A DNA stretch of 64,000 nt from Ornithinimicrobium cryptoxanthini (GTDB lineage Bacteria; Actinomycetota; Actinomycetes; Actinomycetales; Dermatophilaceae). Under the pieces are notes generated by a model, which did not search any database, was not told the DNA's origin, and saw only the letters and a list, made by a program, of their open reading frames with translations. Location: assembly GCF_023923205.1 (NCBI RefSeq), contig NZ_CP099490.1, positions 2,108,001 through 2,172,000 of the forward strand, read 5' to 3'. This document shows positions 1 through 8,795 of the stretch, piece after piece; position 1 is the stretch's first letter; the number at the start of each line of letters is the position of its first letter. Both the position numbers and the translations under genes were made by a program.

Positions 1-605
1 TCTATGCCTCCCTGGAGCGGCTGCCGATCGGCGTCGCGGTCACCATCGAGTTCCTCGGCCCGCTGACCCTCGCCGCAGCCATGTCCCGGCGGTGGCGAGA
101 CATCAGCGCGGTCGCCCTGGCGGTCGTGGGCGTCGTGCTGATCTCTGAGGTCCTGACCGTGCCCTGGGCCCAGATGGACCTGGTGGGCATCGGTCTGGCC
201 GCGGCGGCCGGCGGCTTCTGGGCGTGCTACATCCTGCTCAGCGGTCGCACAGGTGCCCGGTTCGAGGGCCTGGACGGCATGGCCATCGCGCTGGTGATCG
301 GCGGCGTGGCCATGCTGCCGCTGGGACTCTTCGACGCCGGCACCTCGCTCCTGGACGGAGAGGTCTTGTTGCGCGGACTGGGCATCGCGTTGTTGTCCTC
401 GGCGATCCCCTACTCCCTCGAGCTGCTTGCCCTGCGCCGACTCTCGGCCGGTGTCTTCGGCATTCTGCTCAGCCTGGAGCCGGCCGCCGCTGCCCTCGCG
501 GGTCTGTTGGTGCTGGGACAGACCCTGGCCCCCTCGCAGCTGGTCGGCATGGCCCTGGTGGTGTGCGCCAGCATCGCCGTCCTCGGTCGGCGCGGCCGGG
601 TCTAG
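1..605 (+). CDS. EamA/RhtA-like drug/metabolite exporter, 5' end cut off by window
   Basis: C-terminal part of a drug/metabolite transporter superfamily inner-membrane exporter. The reading frame is open from position 3, so the gene starts outside the window. About 200 residues remain, with roughly six hydrophobic segments. The EFLGPL motif near the start and the late stretch AIPYSLELLALRRLS followed by GILLSLEPAAAALAG are typical of the RhtA (threonine/homoserine exporter) branch of the EamA family. The substrate cannot be decided from sequence. It converges on terC, with a hairpin between the two stop codons. Confidence 0.85.
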   Translation, partial: YASLERLPIGVAVTIEFLGPLTLAAAMSRRWRDISAVALAVVGVVLISEVLTVPWAQMDLVGIGLAAAAGGFWACYILLSGRTGARFEGLDGMAIALVIGGVAMLPLGLFDAGTSLLDGEVLLRGLGIALLSSAIPYSLELLALRRLSAGVFGILLSLEPAAAALAGLLVLGQTLAPSQLVGMALVVCASIAVLGRRGRV

Positions 606-606
606 C

Positions 607-627
607 TGTACTGCCCGGGGCGGTACA
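607..627. terminator. hairpin between convergent genes, probable bidirectional terminator
   Basis: Inverted repeat TGTACTGC / GCGGTACA (8 pairs, one G-T) around a 5-nt loop. It starts 2 nt after the EamA stop codon and ends 2 nt before the terC stop. There is no clear U tract on either side, as is common in GC-rich actinobacteria. Confidence 0.55.
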
Positions 628-628
628 T

Positions 629-1735
629 CTAGCGGGGGCGCGCCGAGCCATCCGCGTCCTCGGTGCCGGGAGTGTCCTCGTCCTGGTCATAGAACCCGGG
701 CGAGGCGCCCTCGTGCACCGAGAGCTGCTCGACCTCGAGCCTCTTGGCGTCCCTGCTGCTCTTCAGGAGACTGAGGACCGTGGTGATCACGAGGATGCCG
801 ATGATGACGGTCAGGGACAGCCAGATCGGGATCTCCGGCGCCCACTCGAAGGGTTCACCGCCGTTGATGAAGCTCAGCTCGTTGACGTGCATCGCGTGGA
901 AGATCAGCTTCAGGCCGATGAAGGCCAGCAGCACCGCCAGGCCTAGGCCCAGGTAGACCAGCTTGACCAGGAGGTTGCCGATGAGGAAGTAGAGCTGGCG
1001 CAGCCCCATCAGGGCGAAGATGTTGGCCATCAGGACCAGGAACGGGTCCTGGGTCAGGCCGAAGATCGCCGGGATCGAGTCGAGCGCAAAGAGCAGGTCG
1101 GTCATGCCCAGCGCCAGGATGACCAGCAGCATCGGGGTGAAGACGCGCTTGCCGTTCTGGACGGCGCTGAGCTTCTTGCCGTGGTCCCACGACTCAGTGA
1201 AGGGCAGCACCTTCTGCACAAACTTGATGAGCTTGCTCTCTTCTTCCGCGTCCTCCTCGTCGCCCCCGATGTTCTCCTTGGCCAGTTTGACCGCTGTGTA
1301 GATGAGGAAGGCGCCGAAGATGTAGAACACCCACGACCAGGCCTCGATGGCCTGCGCGCCGAGCATGATGAAGATGGCCCGGAGGATGAGCGCGATGACG
1401 ATGCCGATCAGCAGCGCGTACTGCTGATACATCCGCGGCACCTTGAGGTTGGCCATGATGATGATGAAGATGAACAGGTTGTCGATGGACAACGAGTACT
1501 CCGTGAGCCACCCGGCGAAGAACTCGCCACCGAGCTGATTTCCGCCGACCACCCAGACATAGATCCCGAAGGCGACCGCCAGCCCCACATAGATGCTGAG
1601 GGCGGTGCCCGTCTCCCTGTTGCTCGGGACGTGCGGCCGCCGCCCAAGGATGATCACGTCGAAGAGGAGCACGATGATCATCGCGCCGACGAAGATCATG
1701 GCAGTGCTGGCGGGAACGAATGCGTTGTCGAACAA
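629..1735 (-). CDS. TerC family membrane protein, probable Mn(II) exporter
   Basis: Integral membrane protein of 368 residues with about nine hydrophobic helices and a charged, disordered C-terminal tail (last ~40 residues). The TerC/Alx family signature is clear: SLSIDNLFIF at residues 81-90 and MTDLLFALDSIPA in the second half place conserved Asp residues inside membrane helices. TerC/Alx/MeeF proteins act in metal handling, notably manganese export, and the upstream yybP-ykoY riboswitch makes that role likely here. The start is taken as TTG at 1735, which follows a GGAAGG sequence; an internal ATG would remove the first helix. Family call certain; substrate inferred from the riboswitch. 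Confidence 0.9.
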   Translation of the reverse strand: MFDNAFVPASTAMIFVGAMIIVLLFDVIILGRRPHVPSNRETGTALSIYVGLAVAFGIYVWVVGGNQLGGEFFAGWLTEYSLSIDNLFIFIIIMANLKVPRMYQQYALLIGIVIALILRAIFIMLGAQAIEAWSWVFYIFGAFLIYTAVKLAKENIGGDEEDAEEESKLIKFVQKVLPFTESWDHGKKLSAVQNGKRVFTPMLLVILALGMTDLLFALDSIPAIFGLTQDPFLVLMANIFALMGLRQLYFLIGNLLVKLVYLGLGLAVLLAFIGLKLIFHAMHVNELSFINGGEPFEWAPEIPIWLSLTVIIGILVITTVLSLLKSSRDAKRLEVEQLSVHEGASPGFYDQDEDTPGTEDADGSARPR

Positions 1736-1751
1736 GGGGCGGTGGCCTTCC

Positions 1752-1870
1752 GGGGAGAACTACACGAGTGGCCGGAGGTCTCTCCCACCGGTCACTGACG
1801 ACCGGCCGACTGCCCGGGCACCAGCATGGTGCCGTGATGACGGATAGCCGACGAGATGGGGATACTCCCC
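1752..1870 (-). promoter_or_regulatory. yybP-ykoY manganese riboswitch upstream of terC
   Basis: On the minus strand the region opens with GGGGAGTATCCCC and closes with CTCCCC, giving the P1 stem. Between them are CCGTCATCACGG and GGTCGTCAGTGACC, the two loop-bearing helices with the conserved CGTCA loops, followed by GGGAGAGACC before P1 closes. These are hallmarks of the yybP-ykoY class, which binds Mn(II) and switches on exporter genes such as TerC-like and MntP proteins. The aptamer ends 17 nt before the terC start, so translational control is likely. Confidence 0.85.
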
Positions 1871-1912
1871 TCCGCACCGCACAATTCTCTCACAGCTGGG
1901 AGCCCCCGAGCT

Positions 1913-4024
1913 TCAGCCGGCGTGCTCACGCATCTGACGAAGCTCTTTCTTCAGATCGCCGATCTCGTCCCGCAACCGGGCGGCCAGCTCGAAGTGCAGG
2001 TCGGTGGCGGCCTGGTGCATCTGGTCACTGAGCTCATGGATCAGTTGCGCGAGCTCACTCGCCGGCAGGTCCTCGCGCCGGGCTCCCAGCGCGACGCTCG
2101 CGTCAGCGACCACCGCACCCGCGCCAGGACGCCCGCCCCGCTTGCCACGGGACTGCGAACGACCGCTGCCCATGAGGGACTCGGTGTCGGCGTCCTCCCG
2201 CTCCAGCAGGTCGGTGATGTCCGCGATCTTCTTGCGCAGCGGCGTCGGGTCGATCCCATGCTCAGTGTTGAACGCGACCTGCTTCTCCCGGCGGCGGTTC
2301 GTCTCGTCGATGGCCTGCTCCATGGAGGGGGTCATCTTGTCGGCATACATGTGGACCTGACCCGAGACGTTGCGCGCGGCACGACCGATCGTCTGGATCA
2401 GCGACCGCGACGAGCGCAGGAAGCCCTCCTTGTCGGCATCCAGGATGCTCACGAGCGAGACCTCCGGCAGGTCCAGTCCCTCGCGCAGCAGGTTGATGCC
2501 CACGAGCACGTCGTACTCGCCGAGGCGCAGCTCACGCAGCAGCTCCACCCGGCGCAGCGTGTCGATGTCTGAGTGCAGGTAGCGCACGCGCACACCCTTG
2601 TCCAGCAGGTAGTCGGTGAGGTCCTCGGCCATCTTCTTGGTCAGCGTGGTGACCAGCACGCGCTCGTTCTTGGCCGTCCGCTCGCCGATCTCGTGCAGCA
2701 GGTCATCGATCTGACCCTTCGTCGGCTTGAGCACCACCTCGGGGTCCACCAGGCCCGTGGGCCGGATGATCTGCTCGACCACGCCGTCCGCCCTGGCCAT
2801 CTCGTAGTCGCCCGGGGTCGCGGACAGATAGACGGTCTGACCGACCCGGTCGAGGAACTCCTCCCACTTCAGCGGGCGGTTGTCCATCGCGCTGGGGAGC
2901 CGGAAGCCGTGGTCGACCAGGGTCCGCTTGCGGGACATGTCCCCTTCATACATCGCCCCGATCTGCGGCACGGTCACGTGCGACTCGTCGATGACCAGCA
3001 GGAAGTCCTCGGGGAAGTAGTCCAGCAGGCAGTTGGGCGCGGTGCCGGGCTCGCGACCGTCGATGTGCAGCGAGTAGTTCTCGATGCCGGAGCACGAGCC
3101 CACCTGGCGCATCATCTCGATGTCATAGGTCGTGCGCATCCGCAGGCGCTGCGCCTCGAGCAGCTTGCCCTCGCGCTCGAAGACCTCCAGCTGCTTGACC
3201 AGCTCGGCCTCGATGCCGGCCACGGCCCGCTCCATGCGCTCCGGCCCGGCCACGTAGTGAGACGCCGGAAACACATACATCTCCTGCTCCTCACGCACCA
3301 CCTCCCCGGTCAGCGGGTTGAGCGTGTAGATCTTGTCGATCTCGTCGCCGAAGAACTCGATGCGGACGGCGAGCTCTTCGTATTGCGGGATGATCTCGAC
3401 CGTGTCACCGCGCACCCGGAACGTGCCGCGCGTGAAGGCCATGTCGTTGCGGGTGTATTGCATGGTGACGAACTTGCGCAGCAGGTCGTCGCGCTCGATC
3501 TCATCACCGACCTTGAGCCGGACCATACGGTCGACATACTCCTGTGGGGTGCCCAGGCCGTAGATGCAGGACACGGACGCCACGACGACCACGTCACGCC
3601 GGGTGAGCAGCGAGTTGGTCGCCGAGTGGCGCAACCGCTCGACCTCGTCGTTGATCGAGGAGTCCTTCTCGATGTAGGTGTCCGTCTGCGGGACGTAGGC
3701 CTCGGGCTGGAAGTAGTCGTAGTAGCTGACGAAGTACTCGACCGCGGTGTGCGGCAGCAGCTCGCGGAACTCGTTGGCGAGCTGGGCGGCCAGCGTCTTG
3801 TTGGGGGCCATCACGAGGGTCGGGCGCTGCACCTGCTCGAGCAGCCAGGCGGTGGTCGCCGACTTGCCGGTGCCGGTGGCACCCAGGAGCACGACGTTCT
3901 GCTCGCCGCGGTTGATCCGCTCGGCGAGGTCCTTGATGGCAGCGGGCTGGTCACCGCTCGGCTGGAAGTCGGACTCGACACGGATCGGCGCGACGGTCCG
4001 CTGGAGGTCGGTGGTAGGTCGCAT
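1913..4024 (-). CDS. uvrB: excinuclease ABC subunit UvrB
   Basis: Damage-verification helicase-like subunit of nucleotide excision repair; it receives the lesion from UvrA and recruits UvrC. The product is 703 residues. Walker A GATGTGKS lies at 48-55, the DNA-clamping beta-hairpin [11 protein letters not shown] at 100-110, and helicase motif VI is present as [10 protein letters not shown] coiled UVR domain that binds UvrC sits near 655-690. Length and order are normal for the family. The ATG at 4024 lies 7 nt after a TAGTTT hexamer and has no Shine-Dalgarno sequence, so the mRNA is probably leaderless. It follows coaE with an 10-bp gap, as in mycobacteria. Confidence 0.98.
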   Translation of the reverse strand: MRPTTDLQRTVAPIRVESDFQPSGDQPAAIKDLAERINRGEQNVVLLGATGTGKSATTAWLLEQVQRPTLVMAPNKTLAAQLANEFRELLPHTAVEYFVSYYDYFQPEAYVPQTDTYIEKDSSINDEVERLRHSATNSLLTRRDVVVVASVSCIYGLGTPQEYVDRMVRLKVGDEIERDDLLRKFVTMQYTRNDMAFTRGTFRVRGDTVEIIPQYEELAVRIEFFGDEIDKIYTLNPLTGEVVREEQEMYVFPASHYVAGPERMERAVAGIEAELVKQLEVFEREGKLLEAQRLRMRTTYDIEMMRQVGSCSGIENYSLHIDGREPGTAPNCLLDYFPEDFLLVIDESHVTVPQIGAMYEGDMSRKRTLVDHGFRLPSAMDNRPLKWEEFLDRVGQTVYLSATPGDYEMARADGVVEQIIRPTGLVDPEVVLKPTKGQIDDLLHEIGERTAKNERVLVTTLTKKMAEDLTDYLLDKGVRVRYLHSDIDTLRRVELLRELRLGEYDVLVGINLLREGLDLPEVSLVSILDADKEGFLRSSRSLIQTIGRAARNVSGQVHMYADKMTPSMEQAIDETNRRREKQVAFNTEHGIDPTPLRKKIADITDLLEREDADTESLMGSGRSQSRGKRGGRPGAGAVVADASVALGARREDLPASELAQLIHELSDQMHQAATDLHFELAARLRDEIGDLKKELRQMREHAG

Positions 4025-4031
4025 ATCTTAG

Positions 4032-4037
4032 AAACTA
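4032..4037 (-). promoter_or_regulatory. -10 element for leaderless uvrB
   Basis: TAGTTT, then 7 nt, then the uvrB ATG. It overlaps the coaE stop codon region. No convincing -35 was seen. Confidence 0.6.
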
Positions 4038-4958
4038 ACCCCCGGCACCGACAGTGTGTTCCCGCACGGTCAGCAGGACGGGCCGGCCCGGGTCGGCGGC
4101 GGCGTGCTGGCCATCCCCCACCTGCGGGAACCCGGCCTCGGTCAGGCGTTCCGCCACAGCGGCCGGAGGGGTGCCAGCTGTCAGCATCAGCAGCAGGGAG
4201 TCCGTCCCGGGGTCCAGGTCGGGGGGTCCGGCCAGGTCGTCGCCCAGGACATGCTCCAGCCGGGCACCGAGGCGTCCCAGCACCTCCGGGCCCGGCACCC
4301 CGCGCGCCGCCACAGCCCGACCCTGCTCCAGGTTGGCCAGATAGGGAGCCAGGCGCTCGGCATACAGACCCTGTGTGACAGACCGCAGCTCCTGGACGCT
4401 GCCCTCGTTGGTGAGCCACACGTCGGCCACCGCGCGGCGCGCGTCGTCGCTGGCCTGGGCGTCAATGCGCTGCTCGGCCTCGGCACGGTCCATGCCCCGC
4501 AACCGGACCAGCCGCTCGAGACGGGTCTCGCGTGAGGTCCCGACGATCACGACGAGGTGATAGCGCGGCGCATAACCCAGTTCGACCAGGAGCGGCACGT
4601 CGTGCACGAGGATGCTGCTGGGTGGTGCCGCGGCGACCACCTCCCTGGTGCGCTCAGCGATCAGCGGGTGGGTGATCCTCTCCAGCTCGCGGCGGGCGGC
4701 GGGGTCGGCAAAGACGATCCTCCCGAGGGCGGGCCGGTCCAGGGCCCCGTCCGGGGTGAGTATGCCGGACCCGAACCTGTGCGCGACCGCCTCAAGCCCG
4801 CGGGCGCCCGGCTCGACGACCTCCCGCGCCAGGGCGTCGGCGTCGATCACGACGACGCCGTGCCGGGCCAGTGCGGACGACACCGTGGACTTGCCCGAGC
4901 CGATTCCTCCGCTCAACCCGATCCACAACCTGTGGGCAGCGTCAACGGTGTGGGGCAT
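4035..4958 (-). CDS. coaE: dephospho-CoA kinase with degenerate GrpB-like C-terminal extension
   Basis: Last step of coenzyme A synthesis: ATP-dependent phosphorylation of dephospho-CoA. The product is 307 residues, against about 200 for a bare CoaE. Residues 1-205 are the kinase, with P-loop GLSGGIGSGKST at 14-25 and the conserved DADALAR. Residues from about 215 are extra and resemble the UPF0157/GrpB domain fused to CoaE in mycobacteria: HAAADPGRPVLLTVRE matches the GrpB strand pattern, but the domain is short and lacks the nucleotidyltransferase-like core. The start at 4958 is preceded at 6 nt by TACGCT and has no Shine-Dalgarno sequence. Divergent from the SDR gene. Confidence 0.93.
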   Translation of the reverse strand: MPHTVDAAHRLWIGLSGGIGSGKSTVSSALARHGVVVIDADALAREVVEPGARGLEAVAHRFGSGILTPDGALDRPALGRIVFADPAARRELERITHPLIAERTREVVAAAPPSSILVHDVPLLVELGYAPRYHLVVIVGTSRETRLERLVRLRGMDRAEAEQRIDAQASDDARRAVADVWLTNEGSVQELRSVTQGLYAERLAPYLANLEQGRAVAARGVPGPEVLGRLGARLEHVLGDDLAGPPDLDPGTDSLLLMLTAGTPPAAVAERLTEAGFPQVGDGQHAAADPGRPVLLTVREHTVGAGG

Positions 4959-4964
4959 CTGGCC

Positions 4965-4970
4965 AGCGTA
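4965..4970 (-). promoter_or_regulatory. -10 element for leaderless coaE
   Basis: TACGCT, then 6 nt, then the coaE ATG; no Shine-Dalgarno sequence in between. It supports the start at 4958 over upstream in-frame alternatives. Confidence 0.6.
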
Positions 4971-4994
4971 ACCAGGGTGCGGCAGACTCTCGCT

Positions 4995-5750
4995 ATGGCA
5001 CAGCGCATCGTGGTCACAGGAGGGGGCACGGGCATCGGTCGCGCCATCGCCACCGCCCTGCTCCCGCAGGCCAGCCAGATCGTCCTGGTGGGTCGGCGCG
5101 CGGAGGTGCTGCGCGAGACGGCCCGCGAGCTGGCTCCGCTGGCGCCGCCGGGGGTGCAGATCAGCCCGTTGGCGTGCGACCTCACCGTGCCGGCTGAGGT
5201 GGAGCAGCTCGCCGAGATCCTGCACCGCGGCCCCGCCATCGACGTGCTGGTCTGCAACGCCGGCGGCAACCTGGGAGTCGGGGCCGGGCCTGATCTTGCT
5301 TCGGTAGCGGACGGTTGGCGGGCGGACTTCGACGCCAACGTCCTGTCGGCCGTGTTGCTGACGCAGGCGTTGTTGGACCACATCCGCCGGCCGGGTGGTC
5401 GGATCATCGCCATGAGTTCCATTGCGGCACTGCGTGGTTCGGGATCGTATGGCGCGGCGAAGGCTGCCGTCAACGCCTGGGTGCTCTCGCTGGCGATGGA
5501 GCTGGCCGCGGACGGGGTCACCGTCAATGCGGTCGCGCCCGGCTTCGTGCCGGACACGCCGTTCTGGGAGGACCGCATCGCGGCAGACCCGTCGCTGCGG
5601 TCGAAACGGATTGCGACCATCCCGATGGGACGGTCCGGCACGCCGGAGGAGGTCGCGGCGGCGGTGGTCTATCTGGCCAGCCCGGGCGCCGCCTGGACGA
5701 CCGGCCAGATCATCCAGGTCAACGGCGGGACGCTACTGGGCCGGGGATAG
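4995..5750 (+). CDS. SDR family NAD(P)-dependent oxidoreductase
   Basis: Classical short-chain dehydrogenase/reductase of 251 residues. The cofactor-binding motif TGGGTGIGR lies at 8-16, NAG at 88-90, the catalytic Ser at 141-142, and Tyr152/Lys156 in SYGAAKAAV. The C-terminal end (QIIQVNGG) is the usual SDR ending and suggests a FabG-like 3-oxoacyl reductase fold, but the substrate is unknown. The start ATG at 4995 has no Shine-Dalgarno sequence and is preceded at 6 nt by CAGACT, a weak -10-like hexamer, so leaderless translation is possible. Its start lies only 36 bp from that of coaE on the other strand. Confidence 0.93.
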   Translation: MAQRIVVTGGGTGIGRAIATALLPQASQIVLVGRRAEVLRETARELAPLAPPGVQISPLACDLTVPAEVEQLAEILHRGPAIDVLVCNAGGNLGVGAGPDLASVADGWRADFDANVLSAVLLTQALLDHIRRPGGRIIAMSSIAALRGSGSYGAAKAAVNAWVLSLAMELAADGVTVNAVAPGFVPDTPFWEDRIAADPSLRSKRIATIPMGRSGTPEEVAAAVVYLASPGAAWTTGQIIQVNGGTLLGRG

Positions 5751-5989
5751 TCCTGCAGCGCGCGGCGCAAGCGGGACACCGCTGGTCGCACCACCACGGC
5801 CTCGGCTGAGTTTGCCCCGCGACCACGCTGACCTCCCGCGCCCCGCCCCGCGCCCATCATCCGACCTTCCACCCACCCGCTGCCTGGTCGGTGCGAGCGA
5901 ATCGCCGTCGACGTCACGGCTAAGTGCTCGCATCGGCGCGTGTCTGCTCGCACCGGCGGTGGCGCGCGGACCACGGCCCTCTGGCAATG
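5751..5989. other. gene-free stretch with short inverted and direct repeats
   Basis: No plausible gene. GGTGCGAGC at 5890-5898 is the exact inverse of GCTCGCACC at 5946-5954, and a related direct copy TGCTCGCATCGG lies just before the second arm. Function unknown. The rest shows no pattern I recognise. Confidence 0.5.
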
Positions 5990-6028
5990 CGAACGGCCCG
6001 GCTCCCACAGGGGAAACCGGGCCGTTCG
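5990..6028 (-). terminator. rpsA transcription terminator
   Basis: Strong inverted repeat CGAACGGCCCGG / CCGGGCCGTTCG with a loop of about 15 nt, located 43 nt downstream of the rpsA stop codon. It could also stop transcripts arriving from the SDR gene. Confidence 0.75.
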
Positions 6029-6070
6029 GCATACTCCGGCAGCCGCGTCAGCGGCTGGTCAGAGCGGTGC

Positions 6071-7558
6071 TCAGTTGCCGGTGAGCTTCTCGCGCAGGGC
6101 GGCGAGAGCCTCGTCGGAGGCCAGCGTGCCGGTCACTTCGGCCGGAGCGGCCGGGGTGGCGGGGTCACTGCCGCTGGAACTGCCCGAGGAGGAGTAGGAC
6201 GCGGTGACGTCGGTCGCGACGTCAGCGGTCTCCTCGGCCTCGGACGCAGCCTCGACCTGGGCCTTGTGCGCCTCGAAGCGCTCGTGGGCCTCGGCGTACT
6301 CCTTCTCCCACTTCTCACGCTGCGTCTCGAAGCCCTCGAGCCACTCGTTGGTCTCGGAGTCGAAGCCCTCGGGGTACTTGTAGTTCCCCGCCTCGTCGTA
6401 CTCCGCGGCCATGCCGTAGAGGGTCGGGTCGAACTCGGCCGTGACGGCGTCGTTGGCCTGCTTCAGCGACAGCGAGATGCGGCGACGCTCCAGGTCGATG
6501 TCGATGACCTTGACGAAGATGTCGGTGCCCACAGTGACGACCTGCTCCGGCAGCTCCACGTGGCGCTCAGCCAGCTCGGAGATGTGGACCAGGCCCTCGA
6601 TGCCGTCCTCGACGCGAACGAACGCACCGAACGGCACCAGCTTGGTGACCTTGCCCGGCACGACCTGACCGATGGCGTGGGTGCGCGCGAAGTGCTGCCA
6701 GGGGTCTTCCTGGGTCGCCTTCAACGACAGGGAGACGCGCTCGCGGTCCATGTCGACGTCCAGCACCTCGACGGTGACCTCGTCGCCGACCTCCACGACC
6801 TCGCCCGGGTTGTCGATGTGCTTCCAGGACAGCTCGGAGACGTGGACCAGACCGTCCACGCCGCCACCCAGGTCGACGAACGCACCGAAGTTGACGATGC
6901 TGCTGACCACACCGGAGCGGACCTGGCCCTTCTGCAGCTCCTTGAGGAAGGTGGTGCGGACCTCGGACTGGGTCTGCTCGAGCCAGGCGCGGCGGGACAG
7001 GACCACGTTGTTGCGGTTCTTGTCCAGCTCGATGATCTTGGCCTCGATCTGCTGGCCGACGTAGGGCTGCAGGTCGCGCACGCGGCGCATCTCGACCAGG
7101 GAGGCAGGCAGGAAGCCGCGCAGGCCGATGTCCAGGATGAGGCCACCCTTGACGACCTCGATGACGGTGCCGGTGACGACCCCGTCCTCTTCCTTGATCT
7201 GCTCGATCGAGCCCCAGGCGCGCTCATACTGCGCACGCTTCTTGGACAGGATCAGACGACCTTCCTTGTCCTCCTTCTGGAGGACCAGGGCCTCGACCTC
7301 GTCGCCGACGTTGACGACCTCGGACGGGTCGACGTCGTGCTTGATGGCCAGCTCGCGAGAGGGGATGACACCCTCGGTCTTGTAGCCGATGTCGAGCAGG
7401 ACCTCGTCCCGGTCGACCTTGACGATGACACCTTCGACGATGTCGCCGTCATTGAAGTTCTTGATCGTGGCGTCGATCGCTGCGAGGAGTTCTTCCTCAG
7501 ATCCGATGTCGTTGATCGCGATCTGGGAGATGGCCTTCTCAGGCGCAGTTGCAGTCAT
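6071..7558 (-). CDS. rpsA: 30S ribosomal protein S1
   Basis: RNA-binding ribosomal protein that helps mRNA docking and is essential for translation of many leadered mRNAs. The product is 495 residues and has the actinobacterial layout of four S1 repeats between about residues 35 and 360. They are recognisable from motifs such as GFLPASLVEMR, GAFVDLGGGVDGLVH and GAFVRVEDGIEGLVH. An acidic Ala/Ser-rich tail follows. The start is set at ATG 7558 (MTATAPEK...), matching relatives. An in-frame extension to 7828 would run through the promoter and is rejected. The gene has its own promoter and a leader of about 110 nt. Confidence 0.96.
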   Translation of the reverse strand: MTATAPEKAISQIAINDIGSEEELLAAIDATIKNFNDGDIVEGVIVKVDRDEVLLDIGYKTEGVIPSRELAIKHDVDPSEVVNVGDEVEALVLQKEDKEGRLILSKKRAQYERAWGSIEQIKEEDGVVTGTVIEVVKGGLILDIGLRGFLPASLVEMRRVRDLQPYVGQQIEAKIIELDKNRNNVVLSRRAWLEQTQSEVRTTFLKELQKGQVRSGVVSSIVNFGAFVDLGGGVDGLVHVSELSWKHIDNPGEVVEVGDEVTVEVLDVDMDRERVSLSLKATQEDPWQHFARTHAIGQVVPGKVTKLVPFGAFVRVEDGIEGLVHISELAERHVELPEQVVTVGTDIFVKVIDIDLERRRISLSLKQANDAVTAEFDPTLYGMAAEYDEAGNYKYPEGFDSETNEWLEGFETQREKWEKEYAEAHERFEAHKAQVEAASEAEETADVATDVTASYSSSGSSSGSDPATPAAPAEVTGTLASDEALAALREKLTGN

Positions 7559-7677
7559 GTAGTAGGGGCTCCGTAGTGTGGACATTCTGTGTGGACGGAC
7601 CAACGGCGTCGGCCCACCCGGGATGGACAGTTGATGTGATGCGCGGGCACGCACAAGTGCACGCGACGCGCGGACCC

Positions 7678-7707
7678 ACCTTACCCACCCACGCCACCGC
7701 TGGTCAA
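7678..7707 (-). promoter_or_regulatory. rpsA housekeeping promoter
   Basis: TTGACC (-35) and TAAGGT (-10) separated by 18 bp on the minus strand, about 120 nt upstream of the rpsA start. It is the best match to a SigA promoter in the window. Confidence 0.75.
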
Positions 7708-7724
7708 TCCGGCACACTGCAGTC

Positions 7725-8597
7725 ATGAGCACGTCACGGACCGGCTCCCCCACCCCCGCAGACACCACCGGGGCCGCTGCCCAGTATGCCGTGGGGCCGG
7801 CCGAGTCGGTCGACCGGCGGTGGGCCACGCAGGGCGAGAGCGTTGCAGCCAGCCGGCACTGGTGGGACGCCGAGGCCGACGACTACTACGAGGAGCACCG
7901 CGAGGTGCTCGGTGATGCCGAGCTGATGTGGGGCCCGGAGGGCATCTACGAGTCGGACCTGGGGCTGCTGGGTGACGTGGCGGGCCAGGACGTGCTCGAG
8001 TTCGGCGCGGGGGCGGCGCAGGGAAGCCGCTGGTGTGCCCGCACGGGAGCGCGTGCGGTCGCGACAGACATCTCAAGCGCCATGCTGACCCGTGGACGCG
8101 CTCTGGACACCGACCCTCAGACTGGCGCCCCGGCATACGTCCAGTGCGACGCGACCCGGCTGCCGTTCGGCGACACCACCTTCGACATCGTCTTCTCGGC
8201 CTACGGCGCGCTGCCGTTCGTGGCCGACTCCGAGGGCCTGCTCCAGGAGGTGGCCCGCGTGCTCCGGCCGGGCGGGCGGCTCGTCTTCTCCGTCAGCCAC
8301 CCGATCCGCTGGACGCTGCCGGACGTCCCCGGCGAGGCCGGCCTGACCGTCCGGCATTCCTACTTCGACCGCAACGCCTACGTCGAGGCGGACGCGGCCG
8401 GCGCGGCGACCTACGTCGAGCACCACCGCACCATGGGCGACCGGGTCCGCGAGATCGTGGCGGCCGGCCTGCGGCTCACCGACCTGGTCGAGCCGCAGTG
8501 GCCCGAAGGAGCAACCCACGAGTGGGGCGGGTGGAGCCGGCTGCGCGGCAGGCTGGTCCCCGGGACGGCGATCTTCATCTGCCGCCGGGACCCCTGA
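7725..8597 (+). CDS. class I SAM-dependent methyltransferase
   Basis: Predicted soluble methyltransferase of 290 residues with a Rossmann-type core. Motif I VLEFGAGAAQG lies at about 90-100, an acidic residue after the second strand is seen in ATDIS, QCDATRLPF is the motif II region, and EVARVLRPGGRLVFS is the post-core helix and strand. The N-terminal region SRHWWDAEADDYYEEH is typical of small-molecule methyltransferases of the Methyltransf_11 group. Substrate unknown. It is divergent from rpsA. ATG 7725 lacks a Shine-Dalgarno sequence and is preceded at 6 nt by CACACT, a weak -10 candidate. Confidence 0.9.
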   Translation: MSTSRTGSPTPADTTGAAAQYAVGPAESVDRRWATQGESVAASRHWWDAEADDYYEEHREVLGDAELMWGPEGIYESDLGLLGDVAGQDVLEFGAGAAQGSRWCARTGARAVATDISSAMLTRGRALDTDPQTGAPAYVQCDATRLPFGDTTFDIVFSAYGALPFVADSEGLLQEVARVLRPGGRLVFSVSHPIRWTLPDVPGEAGLTVRHSYFDRNAYVEADAAGAATYVEHHRTMGDRVREIVAAGLRLTDLVEPQWPEGATHEWGGWSRLRGRLVPGTAIFICRRDP

Positions 8598-8668
8598 CGG
8601 GACCGCAGCGAGTCCATCCGTCGGCGGGGGTGCCCGTCCGGCTGGCGCACCGGCGCACCATGTCGTAG

Positions 8669-8684
8669 GTCACAGATCGGTCAC
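8669..8684 (+). promoter_or_regulatory. GTCAC direct repeat, GlnR-box-like, upstream of liv operon
   Basis: GTCAC-N6-GTCAC, two half-sites 11 bp apart, about 110 bp upstream of livH. Similar phased repeats occur upstream of the liv binding protein and the oligopeptide operon. It resembles half of a GlnR operator (GTNAC-N6-GAAAC). Inferred, not proven. Confidence 0.4.
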
Positions 8685-8795
8685 CATGTGGGCCGATGGC
8701 CCCTGAATGCTGGACGTGGGGCCATGTCTGGCGTTTACTACCGGATGCGACACCTGACGGCTGTCGTCTGCCCCTGCCCCCCGAAGTGAGGTCCC

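Noticed and set aside
2573..4378. Open frame of 601 codons on the plus strand
   Set aside because: Mirror frame of uvrB and coaE; no recognisable motifs.
4959..5381. N-terminal extension of coaE by 141 codons
   Set aside because: Runs antisense through the SDR gene; family members start at the ATG at 4958, and a -10 element lies directly before it.
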